64,000 bases of DNA, from positions 3,534,001 to 3,598,000 of the forward strand of contig NZ_VFPQ01000001.1 in the NCBI RefSeq assembly GCF_006716785.1, written 5' to 3'. Source of the DNA: Thermopolyspora flexuosa (lineage in GTDB: Bacteria > Actinomycetota > Actinomycetes > Streptosporangiales > Streptosporangiaceae). Both the position numbers and the translations under genes were made by a program. Under the pieces are notes generated by a model. It made no database searches and had not been told where the DNA came from. It was given only the letters and a program-made list of their open reading frames with translations. Shown in pieces: positions 19,423-30,304 of this stretch (position 1 is its first letter; each line of letters begins with the position of its first letter).

Positions 19423-19449
19423 TTGGCACTCAGTGTTCCCGAGTGCCAA
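19423..19449. promoter_or_regulatory. CIRCE operator upstream of hrcA-dnaJ
   Basis: TTGGCACTC, a 9-base spacer and GAGTGCCAA form a perfect 9-base inverted repeat. It differs from the classical TTAGCACTC-N9-GAGTGCTAA only by one compensating pair. It lies about 47 bases upstream of the chosen hrcA start, which implies HrcA autoregulation. Confidence 0.96.
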
Positions 19450-19642
19450 GTGTACGGCTCCCATCTCTCAGGTGCGATAACTCATTCTGGCGGGTGGGAA
19501 GGCTCCCGCCCGATTCCGCCGTGACGGTACCGCGACGGTCGTGTCGACGGTCCGTTCCGCGGCCGAACGGGCACCAAATCGGTATCGAAACACCGGGTCG
19601 AGGGCCGGTGCGGCCGGGGAGGGAAACCGTCACACTCGGATT

Positions 19643-20545
19643 ATGAGCCAGTCGAACGACCCCCGGCCGGAGGGGCAGGCCCCCGGCCCTCAAGGGTACG
19701 GCGGCCCGCCGCCCGGTCCCGCGTCCGGCCCGGCCCCGCAGCCCCCGCAGCCGGGCCCGCCCCCCGGGTCACCGTACGGCCCGCCGCCCGGTTCCCCGCC
19801 CGGCTTCCCGTCGCAGCCCGGTTCCCCGCACGGCTCGGCCCCCGGGCCGCAGCAGGTTCCGCCGCCCGGCGCGCACCACGCCCCGCCGTACCCGCCGCCG
19901 TCCCCCGGCGCTCCCCCGCCCGGCTACGGTCCGCCGCCGGGCGGCCCCGGGGCGCCGCCCCCGCCGCCCGCCGCCGTCGGGCCGCGGCGCGTGTGGATCC
20001 TGCTGGCCTGGCTCGCCTTCGTGGCGAGCGTGGTCCTCGGGTTCATGGGCGTGTTCTCCACGGTGGAGTCGGTCGGCGAGGAGGCGGCCCCGCCGCGGCA
20101 CTTCCGCAGCGGCGAGCCCGCCACCTTCGAGGCCTCCCCCGAGGACCGGCCGGTGCTGTACGCCTCGACCAGCCGGCCGGTGAACTTCGTCTGCGAGGCG
20201 ACGACCGCCTCCGGCCAGGGCGTCCCGCTCACCAAGCCCGGCTACACGATGACGTTCACCGCGGGCGGCCGGGTGTGGGAGCACGTCTTCGACATCGGCG
20301 TCACCCAGCCGGGCACCTACCGGATCGTCTGCGAGGCCCCCGCCTCCTCCGACGTGGTCTTCGGCGTGGGCAAGCAGTTCACCAGCGACCAGGCCGCGAG
20401 CACCGTGGGCGGCGTCCTGCTGTGGTTCGCGCTGATGTTCGTCACGTTCGCGGTGGCCGTCGTGGTCACGGTGCTCGTGCTGGTGCGCCGCAGCCGGGCG
20501 CGGCGGCGGCTCGCCGGGCCGTGGCCACCGTACGGCGGGCGGTGA
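19643..20545 (+). CDS. Proline-rich two-helix membrane protein of unknown function
   Basis: A 300-residue protein. Residues 1-~110 are a Pro/Gly/Gln-rich cytoplasmic segment (repeated PGSP, PPPG units). A membrane helix follows (VWILLAWLAFVASVVLGFMGVF), then an extracytoplasmic domain of ~130 residues with a Cys pair (FVCEAT ... RIVCEAP) that may form a disulfide. A second helix (GGVLLWFALMFVTFAVAVVVTVLVLV) and a short Arg-rich tail end it. It is divergent from hrcA, starting about 190 bases from the CIRCE element. I do not recognise a characterised family. ATG 19643 (MSQSNDPRP) was chosen because upstream codons are unlike the gene. Confidence 0.8.
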   Translation: MSQSNDPRPEGQAPGPQGYGGPPPGPASGPAPQPPQPGPPPGSPYGPPPGSPPGFPSQPGSPHGSAPGPQQVPPPGAHHAPPYPPPSPGAPPPGYGPPPGGPGAPPPPPAAVGPRRVWILLAWLAFVASVVLGFMGVFSTVESVGEEAAPPRHFRSGEPATFEASPEDRPVLYASTSRPVNFVCEATTASGQGVPLTKPGYTMTFTAGGRVWEHVFDIGVTQPGTYRIVCEAPASSDVVFGVGKQFTSDQAASTVGGVLLWFALMFVTFAVAVVVTVLVLVRRSRARRRLAGPWPPYGGR

Positions 20546-20598
20546 CACCGGCCGTCGCAAGGCGGCGATGACGCCGTGATTTGCTAGCGTGCCCTGCC

Positions 20599-21420
20599 AT
20601 GTACGAGGACGTGCTCTCCGGCCGGCGGCGCCGTTTCGCCCGGGAGCCCATCCCGGAGGTGCCGGCCGAGCCCGGGCTGGTGGTGGAGGACGCCGCGGGC
20701 GACTTCTGCGGCGCGGTGGTCGCCTGCGACAAGCACGGGGTCACCCTGGAGGACCGCTTCGGGCGGCGGCGGGTCTTCCCGCTGGAGCGCGGGGCGTTCC
20801 TCCTCGAGGGCAGACCGGTCACCCTGGTACGGCCCGGCACCCGGCCGGCGGGCGCCCCGGCGCGGCCGCGGCGCAGCGCGTCGGGCTCGATCGTGGTGGA
20901 GGGCCTGCGGGCGCGGGTCGCCAAGGAGAGCCGCATCTACGTGGAGGGCGTGCACGACGCCGAGCTCGTGGAGAAGATCTGGGGCCACGATCTGCGGGTC
21001 GAGGGGGTCGTCGTCGAGTACCTCGAGGGCATCGACGATCTGCCGCGGATCGTGGCCGAGTTCGGCCCGGGGCCGGGGCGCCGCCTCGGCGTGCTCGTCG
21101 ACCACCTCGTGCCCGGCTCGAAGGAGAGCCGCATCGCCGAGCAGGTGGCCTCGCCGTACGTGCTCGTGGTGGGGCACCCGTTCGTGGACATCTGGCAGGC
21201 GGTGAAGCCGTCGGTGCTCGGCATCCCGGCCTGGCCGGAGGTGCCGAAGGGGGTGCCGTGGAAGGAGGGGGTGCTCGCGGCGCTCGGCTGGCGCATGGAC
21301 CCGGGCGAGGCGTGGCGGCACATCCTGGGGCGGGTCACCCACTTCACGGACCTGGAGCCGGAGCTGCTCGGCCGGGTGGAGGAGCTGATCGACTTCGTGA
21401 GCCCGCCGCCCGCCGAGTGA
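20599..21420 (+). CDS. DUF3097-family protein
   Basis: A conserved actinobacterial protein of unknown function, 273 residues. Characteristic segments are MYEDVLSG, an N-terminal beta-rich domain to about residue 80, ARVAKESRIYVEGVHDAELVEKIWGHDLRVEGVVVEYLEGIDDL, RRLGVLVDHLVPGSKESRIAE and VGHPFVDIWQAVKP. The middle has the look of a Toprim-like fold (YVEGVHDAELVEKIWG, LVDHLVPGSKE), as noted for this family. It lies between hrcA and hemW as in other actinobacteria and is convergent with hemW, 5 bases apart. ATG 20599 fits the family start. Confidence 0.88.
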   Translation: MYEDVLSGRRRRFAREPIPEVPAEPGLVVEDAAGDFCGAVVACDKHGVTLEDRFGRRRVFPLERGAFLLEGRPVTLVRPGTRPAGAPARPRRSASGSIVVEGLRARVAKESRIYVEGVHDAELVEKIWGHDLRVEGVVVEYLEGIDDLPRIVAEFGPGPGRRLGVLVDHLVPGSKESRIAEQVASPYVLVVGHPFVDIWQAVKPSVLGIPAWPEVPKGVPWKEGVLAALGWRMDPGEAWRHILGRVTHFTDLEPELLGRVEELIDFVSPPPAE

Positions 21421-21425
21421 CCCGC

Positions 21426-22643
21426 TCAGGCGAGGTCGCGGATGAGCGCGTCGGCGAGCAGCCTGCCGCGCAGCGTGAGCACGGCCCGGCCGGCGCGGAA
21501 CGGCCCGGGGTCGAGCAGCCCGTCGGCGAGCGCGCGGGCCACGGCCGGGCGGGCCTGCGGGCGGATCTCGTCGAGCGGGTGGCCGGTGGCGAGGCGGAGC
21601 TGGAGCATGAGCCGCTCGACGGCGCGGTCCTCGGCGGTGAGCACCTCGCGGGCGTGCCCGGGCGACTCCCCGGCGGCGATGCGGCTCGCGTACGCGGCCG
21701 GGTGCTTCACGTTCCACCAGCGCACCCCGCCGACGTGGCTGTGCGCGCCCGGGCCGACGCCCCACCAGTCGCCGCCGGTCCAGTAGAGCAGGTTGTGGCG
21801 GCACCGCGCCTCGGGCGAGCGGGCCCAGTTGGAGATCTCGTACCAGGCGTATCCGGCCTCGCCGAGCATGGCGTCGGCGATGAGGTAGCGGTCGGCGGCG
21901 ACGTCGTCGTCGGGCGCGGGCAGCTCGCCCCGGCGGATGCGGGCGGCGAGCCGGGTGCCGTCCTCGACGATGAGCGCGTAGGCCGAGATGTGGTCGGGCC
22001 CCGCCTCGATCGCGGCGGCGAGCGTGGCCCGCCAGTCGTCGTCGGTCTCCCCCGGCGTGCCGTAGATGAGGTCGAGGTTGACGTGTTCGAACCCGGCTGC
22101 GCGCGCCTCCCGGGCGGCCGCGGCGGCCCGGCCGGGGGTGTGCCGCCGGTCGAGTACGGCGAGCACGTGCGGCCGCACGCTCTGCATGCCGAGGCTGATC
22201 CGGGTGAAGCCGCCCGCGCGCAGCTCGGCGAGCGCGGCCGGGGTGACCGACTCGGGGTTCGCCTCGGTGGTGACCTCGGCGCCGGGGGCGAGCCCGAACT
22301 CCTCGTCGATCACGCGCAGGATCCGCACCAGGTCGGCGGGCGGCAGCAGGGTGGGCGTGCCGCCGCCGAAGAACACGGTCGCCACCCGCGGCGCGGCGTC
22401 GCCGAGCACCCGCCGCGCGAGCCGTACCTCGGCGGCGGCGGTCTCGGCGTAGTCCGCGCGGCTCGCGCCCGGGCCCAGCTCGGCCGCGGTGTAGGTGTTG
22501 AAGTCGCAGTAGCCGCAGCGGGTCACGCAGAACGGCACGTGCACGTAGAAGCCGAACGGGCGCTCCCCGAGTCCGCGCAGCGCGGACTCGGGCAGCTCGC
22601 CGGTGCGGGGCACCGGCTCGCCGTCGGGCAGGGCGGAAGGCAT
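21426..22643 (-). CDS. hemW: Heme chaperone HemW (radical SAM)
   Basis: A 405-residue radical SAM protein formerly called an oxygen-independent coproporphyrinogen oxidase homologue; HemW proteins bind and transfer heme. The cluster motif CVTRCGYCDFN (C-x3-C-x2-C) is near residue 38. FFGGGTPTLLP, TTEANPESVT, SLGMQSV and HVNLDLIYGTPGET follow in the standard order, and a C-terminal HemN-type domain closes the protein. An extra Cys just after the third cluster Cys, a feature of true coproporphyrinogen dehydrogenases, is absent. It lies 16 bases downstream of lepA in the same orientation. Confidence 0.95.
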   Translation of the reverse strand: MPSALPDGEPVPRTGELPESALRGLGERPFGFYVHVPFCVTRCGYCDFNTYTAAELGPGASRADYAETAAAEVRLARRVLGDAAPRVATVFFGGGTPTLLPPADLVRILRVIDEEFGLAPGAEVTTEANPESVTPAALAELRAGGFTRISLGMQSVRPHVLAVLDRRHTPGRAAAAAREARAAGFEHVNLDLIYGTPGETDDDWRATLAAAIEAGPDHISAYALIVEDGTRLAARIRRGELPAPDDDVAADRYLIADAMLGEAGYAWYEISNWARSPEARCRHNLLYWTGGDWWGVGPGAHSHVGGVRWWNVKHPAAYASRIAAGESPGHAREVLTAEDRAVERLMLQLRLATGHPLDEIRPQARPAVARALADGLLDPGPFRAGRAVLTLRGRLLADALIRDLA

Positions 22644-22659
22644 GGGCGGCCCCGGCGGG

Positions 22660-24498
<1,839 letters not shown>

Positions 24499-25127
24499 CG
24501 TGGTCCGTTTCGGCAGGTTCGATCACGATCAAGGGGCCGGGAGCGCCGGCCCGTCTTCCATGGTGGCATGTTCGGGTGACAGCCCGGACCGCCACGGTGT
24601 CACCGGCGCGGTCCCGCCTCCCGGCGGTTCCCGCGTCCGTCCCGCTGTTGTGCCCCGGTGCTCCCGATCGCGGGCGTGACCGCGGCGGCACTCCTGGCGA
24701 GTCTACCGGCAGGGCCGCGAGACGGGCGAAGATCCGGCCGCCCGGGGCCCACGCTCGCCCGGCCGTACCGGTGGCCGGGCGCCGGTACGGCCGGCACGGC
24801 GGCGGCCGGGCCGTACCCGGGGCGGCGGGTGTGCCATTGAAACAAGGCGGCGGGCCGGCGGGGCGGCCACGGCGGGATGCGGGCGGGCAGGGCACGGACG
24901 GGTGACGGGTCGATAACCTTCGGTGCGGCCTCGACCGGGTGTCCTACACTGCCTTGCGCACGGCACATTCCCCACCGGGTCCCCGTTGCGGCCGGCGGCC
25001 GCAGGGGCCATGTGCCCTGCATTGATTTGAGCGGCGTGAGGGGCGTTGATACCCTGTCTCACTGCGTGTGGTGCGCCCTCTCTGCCCGCGCGAACCAATC
25101 CACCGACTTTCTGACCGAGGCTTCTTC
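24499..25127. other. Divergent promoter region between lepA and rpsT
   Basis: 629 bases. Only overlapping shadow frames are present, none with family resemblance. The first ~400 bases are extremely GC-rich with several GGCCGGTACGG-type inverted segments. The last ~100 bases, closer to rpsT, are AT-richer (for example TTGATTTGAGCGGCG near 25022) and probably hold the rpsT promoter and leader. I could not place -35/-10 boxes reliably. Confidence 0.5.
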
Positions 25128-25406
25128 GTGGCTAACATCAAGTCCCAGATCAAGCGCAACAGGCAGAACGAAAAGCGTCGTCTGCGTAACAAGGCCGTCA
25201 AGTCTTCGCTGAAGACGGCGATCCGCAAGTTCCGCGAGGCCGCCGACCGGGGCGAGGTCGAGCAGGCGGTCGTGCTCATGCGCGCCGCGTGCCGCCAGCT
25301 GGACAAGGCGGTCACCAAGGGTGTGATCCACAAGAACCAGGCGGCCAACCGGAAGTCGGCCATCGCCAAGCGCGCCGCTGCGCTGCAGGCCGCGGCGTCG
25401 AAGTAG
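25128..25406 (+). CDS. rpsT: 30S ribosomal protein S20
   Basis: Primary 16S rRNA-binding protein of 92 residues. The GTG start at 25128 begins the canonical [63 protein letters not shown] complete the family pattern of Lys/Arg-rich helices. A longer frame beginning at 25068 has unrelated sequence. A hairpin terminator lies 40 bases after the stop. Confidence 0.98.
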   Translation: MANIKSQIKRNRQNEKRRLRNKAVKSSLKTAIRKFREAADRGEVEQAVVLMRAACRQLDKAVTKGVIHKNQAANRKSAIAKRAAALQAAASK

Positions 25407-25446
25407 GCCTTCCCGGGCCGAGCGCAGGGCGCGCATCACCGTCGCG

Positions 25447-25476
25447 AGCGCCGTGACTCCGTGGGAGCACGGCGCT
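25447..25476 (+). terminator. Intrinsic terminator of rpsT
   Basis: AGCGCCGTG (25447-25455) pairs with CACGGCGCT (25468-25476); the loop itself pairs CTCC with GGAG around GTG, with one bulged A. It is followed by TTCG. The position 40 bases past the rpsT stop and the stability make a terminator very likely. Confidence 0.8.
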
Positions 25477-25619
25477 TTCGCCATGCCCGGATATCTCAAG
25501 TTCGTGACAATGTCATAATTTGTCACGGAATCGATATCACTTCTCCATTTCCGTAGCGCATCGCCTCCATCACCATCCGGCCCGCGCCGCCGACCTCGCC
25601 GACGTTCGCGCTTACAGTC

Positions 25620-26156
25620 GTGGCAGGTGGCTGCGATACGACGAGCGGAGGAGCCCGGATGTGGTGGCGGACGCCGCCGGCGGTGCGGCGTGCAACCGCC
25701 GGACCGCTTCCGCTGTTCGTCACCCGCGGCGCGGCGCGGCCTGCCACCGTCTTATCCGGCACGCCCGCGTACGGCCCGCCCCGCCTGCGTCCCGGCCCGC
25801 CGTACCGCCTTATCGGCACGGCGGTGACACCGGGCCGGCCGCACGCCACCGCCCACCGCGGCGCACCACGCGGCACCCGCCCGGCCGGTCCGCGTGCTTC
25901 CGGTGCCCCCGCCCCCATCGGCCCGGGGATCGTGCCGGCGGCCGTCGCCCTTGGCGCATCGCGCGCCGACCCGTGTCCGCCCGAGGCCACGGCACGCGCC
26001 CGGTCCGCGGCCGTCCCGCCTCCGGCCACCGTCCCCGATCACTCGGACACGCCCCGCGGCGGTAGCCGGCCCGCGTCATCCGCCGCGTCCGCCGTCGTTC
26101 TCCGCCGGAGCGCGGACCGCATCGGCCCGCCCGCGCCGTGGGGGCGCTCCGCATGA
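25620..26156 (+). CDS. Doubtful 178-codon frame upstream of the permease
   Basis: The stretch 25477-26152 has no recognisable gene. One frame from GTG 25620 runs to a stop that overlaps the permease start in an ATGA (26153-26156). Its translation is Pro/Ala/Arg-rich with no predicted domain apart from a possible short hydrophobic patch, and its third-position GC is only moderately raised. No Shine-Dalgarno precedes it. It may be non-coding or a decayed gene; the rest of the stretch shows nothing else. Confidence 0.2.
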   Translation: MAGGCDTTSGGARMWWRTPPAVRRATAGPLPLFVTRGAARPATVLSGTPAYGPPRLRPGPPYRLIGTAVTPGRPHATAHRGAPRGTRPAGPRASGAPAPIGPGIVPAAVALGASRADPCPPEATARARSAAVPPPATVPDHSDTPRGGSRPASSAASAVVLRRSADRIGPPAPWGRSA

Positions 26157-28945
26157 GCCCGCTGCGCATCCTCCGCGCCCACCGCGGCGTGGCCGGCCTG
26201 CTCGCGCTCCTCACCCTCACCGCCGCCACGCTGCTCGCCGGGCTGCCGCGGATCGTGGCGGACTCCTTCGACCGGGCGGTGCGCCGTGCCGTACAGGAGA
26301 ACCCCGCCGAACCGGCCGACCTGACCGTCGCGCTCGAGCCGGAAAGCTCCGCCGACCTGCTCACCGACACCGACCGGCTCGCCGAGCAGCACGACCGGCT
26401 GCACGCCGGGCTGCCCGGGCCGCTGCGCGCGATCGTCGCCACCGGCGCCGCGGCTCAGGCGGCGGGGGCGTCGTACGCGGCGCGGACGCGGCGCATGCCG
26501 CTCGCCGACCGGATCGGTGCGGAGGACCACGCACTGCAGTTCCTCAACCTCGCCTGGGTTGCGGGTGCGGGGGGCCGGGTGCGCTACGTCGCGGGGTCGC
26601 CGCCCGGGCCGCCCACGACGGCACAGCCCGTCCCCGGGTACGGCGGGCTCGGCGACGTGCCGCTGATCGAGGTCGCGCTCTCGCACGCCGGGGCCGCGGC
26701 GATGAACCTCTCGGTGGGGTCGCTGCTGCTGCTCGGCGACGTCGAACCGCGGCTCGCCCGGGTCACCGGCCTGTTCGAGCCGGTACGGCCCGCCGACCCG
26801 TTCTGGCGCCACCATCGGGATCTGCTGCGCGCCTCGATCCGGCTCACCACGGCCGGGGACGAGCAGCACCTCACCGGCCTCGTGCACCACGCCGCACTGG
26901 CGCGGCTCGGCGGCCCGACGGACCTGCGCTACGAGTGGACCCTGCCGGTCGACTCCGGCGCGATCACCGCACGCGACGCCGCCGCGATCGCCGAGGCGGT
27001 CGACCGCTACCGGGACCGGCTCCGGCGGCAGGCCGCGCTCCCGAACGGGGTGGCGCGGTTCGAGCTGCACACGGGCCTGGACACCGGGCTCGGCCGGTTC
27101 CTGGAGCGGCAGCGCGTCGCGGTGGTGCTCGGATGGCTCGTCATCGGCGGCCTCGGCCTCGTCGCCTGCGGCGCCGTCACGCTCGCGGTACGGCTGCTGT
27201 GCGACCGGCTGCGGCCGGCTCCCGCGCCCGCCTGGCACCGCTCGGCGGTCCGCCGGTCACGGTCCTCGCCGAACGGCCAGAGGAACGGCGAGCATCCGGG
27301 AGCGGAGCGGCCCGGGACCGACCAGCGGGTGGGCGGATCGCGCCTGGCGGTCGCCCGCGTCGCCGCCGGGGCGGGCGCGGCGGTCGCGCTCGTGTGCGTG
27401 CCGGCGGCGCTGCTCGGGTACGGCCTGGGGTCGCTCGTGCCCGGCCCCGCCGTACCGCCGGCCCACCTCGCGCCGTCTCTGCTCGCCCTGGGCGCGGCCG
27501 TGACGGCGGCGGGGCTCACCGCGGCCGCCCATCGGGCACCGGCGCGCGGGCCGTCCGGCGACGCGCCCGCCCGGCGCCTTTCCCGGCGACGCCTCGCCAC
27601 CGAGGTCGCCGTCGTCGTGCTCGCCCTCGCCGCCGCCTACCTGCTGCGCGTCCGCGGGCTGCCCGCCGCCGGGGCGGGCGCGCGGGACGGCGACGCCGGC
27701 CTGTTCCTCGTGCTCGCGCCCGTGCCGCTCGCGGTCGCGGCCGGGCTCGTCACCGTCCGCCTCTCCCCCTTCGCGTTGCGCCTGCCGGCGTGGCTGGCCG
27801 CCCGGCGGCGGTCCGCCGTCCCCTTCCTGGGGCTCGCCCTGGCGACGCGGGCGGGGGACGTGTGCCGGCTGCCCGCGCTCGTGCTGCTGCCCGCCCTCGC
27901 GGTGGCCGTGTACGGGGTGGTGGCCGCCGACGCGCTCGAGTCGGCGCAGTCCGTCGCCGCGTGGCGGGCCACCGGGGCGGCGGCCCGGGTGGAGCGCCTG
28001 CCGGGCCCGGCCGAGCCGGTGCTCTCCCGGCTGCGCGAGGTGCCGGACGTACGCGCCGTGGTGCCCGCGCTGAAGGGCACCGGCCGGCTCGGGGCCCGCG
28101 GGCAGAGCGTCACCGTGGTCGCGGTGGACCTCGCCGCGTACCGGCGGCTGGTCGCCGGCTCGCCGCTCACCGTGCCCGCCCCGCCCGCGGACGTGCCCGG
28201 CACCGCGCTGCCCGCGCTGGTCACCCGCGACCTGACCGTCTACTCCCGTTTCGAGGTCGGCTGGTACCGGCGGATCGAGGTGGTCCCCACCGGCGTGATC
28301 GACGGCGGGCTGCCGGGGCTCGCCCCCGAGGAGGGCAGCCTCGTCGTCGTGCCGTTCCAGGCGCTGCCCCGGGCAGGGCTCGGCGGCCTGGCGAACGTGC
28401 TGCTCGTGGACGGCGACGATCCGGATCCGGCCGAGCTGCGCGCCGCGGCGGGCGGCCCGGACGCCTCGGTCGTCACCGTGCACGGGGAGGCCGAACGCCT
28501 CGCCGCCGCGCCGATGGCCACCGCGCTCCGCACCGTGCTCTGGACGGCCGCCGCGGCGGTCACCGGCTGCGCGGTCCTCGCCGTGCTGCTCGCCCCGGCC
28601 GCGCGGGCCGGGCTCCGGTCGCGCACGCTGGCCACCCTGCGCGTGCTGGGCCTGTCGGCCGGGCAGGCGTGCCGGGTGACCGCGTTCGAGGTCGCCGCCG
28701 TGGCGGCGTGCCCGATCCTCGCCGGGACGCTGCTCGGCCTCACCCTGCCGGTCCTGCTCGGCCCGGGTGTCGACTTGGCCGTGTTCGCGGGCACCCCGGG
28801 CGATTACGGCCTGCCGTTCGGCCTCGTCGCGCCGATCCTGCTCGCCGCCGGGCTCATCGCGGCGGCGGCGCTCGGCGGCGGCCTCCTGCACGCCGGCCCC
28901 GGCCGCCGCCGGATCGGCGATCGCCTCCCCGGGGAGGGCGGATGA
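26153..28945 (+). CDS. FtsX-like ABC transporter permease
   Basis: A 930-residue permease of the FtsX/MacB superfamily in the large, two-half form common in actinomycetes. After a first helix (residues ~14-34, VAGLLALLTLTAATLLAGL) comes an extracytoplasmic domain of ~290 residues. Two membrane blocks follow (RVAVVLGWLVIGGLGLVACGAV, GAGAAVALVCVPAALLGYGLG and others), then a second extracytoplasmic domain. The C-terminal three-helix FtsX block contains SRTLATLRVLGLSAGQACRV; about ten helices are visible. ATG 26153 (MSPLRILRAHRG) is preferred over GTG 26138. An ABC ATPase encoded 620 bases downstream is the likely partner. The substrate is unknown; such systems export lipids, peptides or drugs, or act in the envelope. 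Confidence 0.85.
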   Translation: MSPLRILRAHRGVAGLLALLTLTAATLLAGLPRIVADSFDRAVRRAVQENPAEPADLTVALEPESSADLLTDTDRLAEQHDRLHAGLPGPLRAIVATGAAAQAAGASYAARTRRMPLADRIGAEDHALQFLNLAWVAGAGGRVRYVAGSPPGPPTTAQPVPGYGGLGDVPLIEVALSHAGAAAMNLSVGSLLLLGDVEPRLARVTGLFEPVRPADPFWRHHRDLLRASIRLTTAGDEQHLTGLVHHAALARLGGPTDLRYEWTLPVDSGAITARDAAAIAEAVDRYRDRLRRQAALPNGVARFELHTGLDTGLGRFLERQRVAVVLGWLVIGGLGLVACGAVTLAVRLLCDRLRPAPAPAWHRSAVRRSRSSPNGQRNGEHPGAERPGTDQRVGGSRLAVARVAAGAGAAVALVCVPAALLGYGLGSLVPGPAVPPAHLAPSLLALGAAVTAAGLTAAAHRAPARGPSGDAPARRLSRRRLATEVAVVVLALAAAYLLRVRGLPAAGAGARDGDAGLFLVLAPVPLAVAAGLVTVRLSPFALRLPAWLAARRRSAVPFLGLALATRAGDVCRLPALVLLPALAVAVYGVVAADALESAQSVAAWRATGAAARVERLPGPAEPVLSRLREVPDVRAVVPALKGTGRLGARGQSVTVVAVDLAAYRRLVAGSPLTVPAPPADVPGTALPALVTRDLTVYSRFEVGWYRRIEVVPTGVIDGGLPGLAPEEGSLVVVPFQALPRAGLGGLANVLLVDGDDPDPAELRAAAGGPDASVVTVHGEAERLAAAPMATALRTVLWTAAAAVTGCAVLAVLLAPAARAGLRSRTLATLRVLGLSAGQACRVTAFEVAAVAACPILAGTLLGLTLPVLLGPGVDLAVFAGTPGDYGLPFGLVAPILLAAGLIAAAALGGGLLHAGPGRRRIGDRLPGEGG

Positions 28946-29571
28946 GCACGGGCCACGCCGTCGCCGTACCGCCGTACCGGACGGCCGCGCCGGGCCGTAC
29001 CCGGTGCGCGGACGTCAGCGCCGGGCTCCGGCCCGCGTCCGCGCCGACGTGCGGCCACCCGACCGCCGCCGCGACTGCGATGTCGCGCCTTGCCGACCCC
29101 ATGGACCGGCGGGTACGGCCGCTCCGGAACGCCGCGGCGCGAAGCGTCGACGCCCTCCGGCCGGGTGCCGGCCAGAGCGCGTACGGACGCAGCCCAGCGC
29201 CGACCGCAGCCCAAGCCGCAGGTGCCGAGCCGCGCCCGGCGGCCCGGCCACGGCCGCGGGCCGACCGCCCCGAGCTCTCGTCCTACGGCGCGTTGTGCGA
29301 TCCGGCCACTGCGCACCACCGCGGCCATCACCCGCCCCGGCCGCATCCTCCCGCCGGATGCCTCGCGCAGCGGAGCGCGTGGCGCGGCCGGGTGTGGCGT
29401 GACGGAAACGTCCCGAGCAGTACCCGTATGGGGCGACCGGCCGCCCCGGCACACGTCGCCGGTGGCGGGCGCCGCGGCACCGCCACCGGCCACCGGCGTC
29501 CCCTACGCCCAACGGCAGAGCACGGCCACATCGGGGGTGTGGCCCAACCGGCCCGAGGAGGACCGTCATGA
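28942..29571 (+). CDS. Doubtful 209-codon frame between the permease and the ABC ATPase
   Basis: ATG 28942 overlaps the permease stop (ATGA) and the frame ends in an ATGA with the ATPase start (29568-29571), so coupling on both sides would fit an operon. The translation is Arg/Pro/Ala-rich with no recognisable domain. Third-position GC is high for about the first 45 codons and then declines, which suggests a decayed or non-coding stretch. The interval 28946-29567 shows no other candidate. Confidence 0.22.
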   Translation: MSTGHAVAVPPYRTAAPGRTRCADVSAGLRPASAPTCGHPTAAATAMSRLADPMDRRVRPLRNAAARSVDALRPGAGQSAYGRSPAPTAAQAAGAEPRPAARPRPRADRPELSSYGALCDPATAHHRGHHPPRPHPPAGCLAQRSAWRGRVWRDGNVPSSTRMGRPAAPAHVAGGGRRGTATGHRRPLRPTAEHGHIGGVAQPARGGPS

Positions 29572-30281
29572 TCGAGCCGATGGTCATCGCCGCGAACCTG
29601 CGCAAGGCCTACCGGCAGGGACCGAGGGAGGTCGTCGCGCTGCGCGACGTCTCCTTCGCGGCTCTCCCAGGGGAGCTGGTCGTGATCAGCGGAGGGCGCG
29701 GAGCGGGCAAGACCACCCTGCTCAACCAGGTGGGCGGGCTCGACCGTCCCGACTCCGGCGAGGTGACCATCGCCGGGCGGCGGATCACCGACCTCTCCGA
29801 AGGCGACCTGCTGCAGCTGCGGCGCAAGGAGATCGGGTACGTCTTCCCGTCGTTCGGCCTCATCCCGGTCCTGACCGCGGCCGAGAACGTCGGGGTGCCG
29901 CTGCGGCTTACCAACACCCCGGTCGACGAGCGGGACAAGCGCGTCGAGGAGCTGCTCACCCTCGTCGGGCTCGCGGACCACGCGGACCGCAGCCCGTACG
30001 AGCTGTCCGAGGACCAGCGCCAGCGCATCGCGATCGCCCGTGCCCTCGCCAACCGCCCCCGCCTGCTGATCGCCGACGAGCCCACCGGCCGCCTCGAGGC
30101 CCGCAGCAGCCGCCGGATCATGGAGCTGCTGCGCACCCTCACCCTGACCGAGGACGTCACCGCGCTCGTCACCACCGCCGACCCCGCCCTCGTCGGCTAC
30201 GCCGACCGCGTCCTCACCCTGCGCGACGGCGTCCTCTCCTCGCCACGCCAGACCTGGGCGGAGCCACGAGAGGCCTCGTGA
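29568..30281 (+). CDS. ABC transporter ATP-binding protein with degenerate Q-loop, signature and H-loop
   Basis: A 237-residue ABC ATPase of the LolD/MacB-like type, likely partner of the FtsX-like permease upstream. Walker A is intact (GGRGAGKTT), as is Walker B (LLIADEPTG). Other conserved positions are changed. The Q-loop reads VFPSFGLIP, with Pro for the near-invariant Gln. The signature reads LSEDQRQR instead of LSGGQ-x-QR. The D-loop has LEARS instead of LD-x-x-S, and the H-loop reads VTTADPAL, with Ala where the switch His should be. ATP binding is plausible, but hydrolysis should be strongly impaired. ATG 29568 is preceded by GAGGAG. Confidence 0.9.
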   Translation: MIEPMVIAANLRKAYRQGPREVVALRDVSFAALPGELVVISGGRGAGKTTLLNQVGGLDRPDSGEVTIAGRRITDLSEGDLLQLRRKEIGYVFPSFGLIPVLTAAENVGVPLRLTNTPVDERDKRVEELLTLVGLADHADRSPYELSEDQRQRIAIARALANRPRLLIADEPTGRLEARSSRRIMELLRTLTLTEDVTALVTTADPALVGYADRVLTLRDGVLSSPRQTWAEPREAS

Positions 30282-30304
30282 CGGCCGGAGGCCGGTCGAG
30301 TCGA

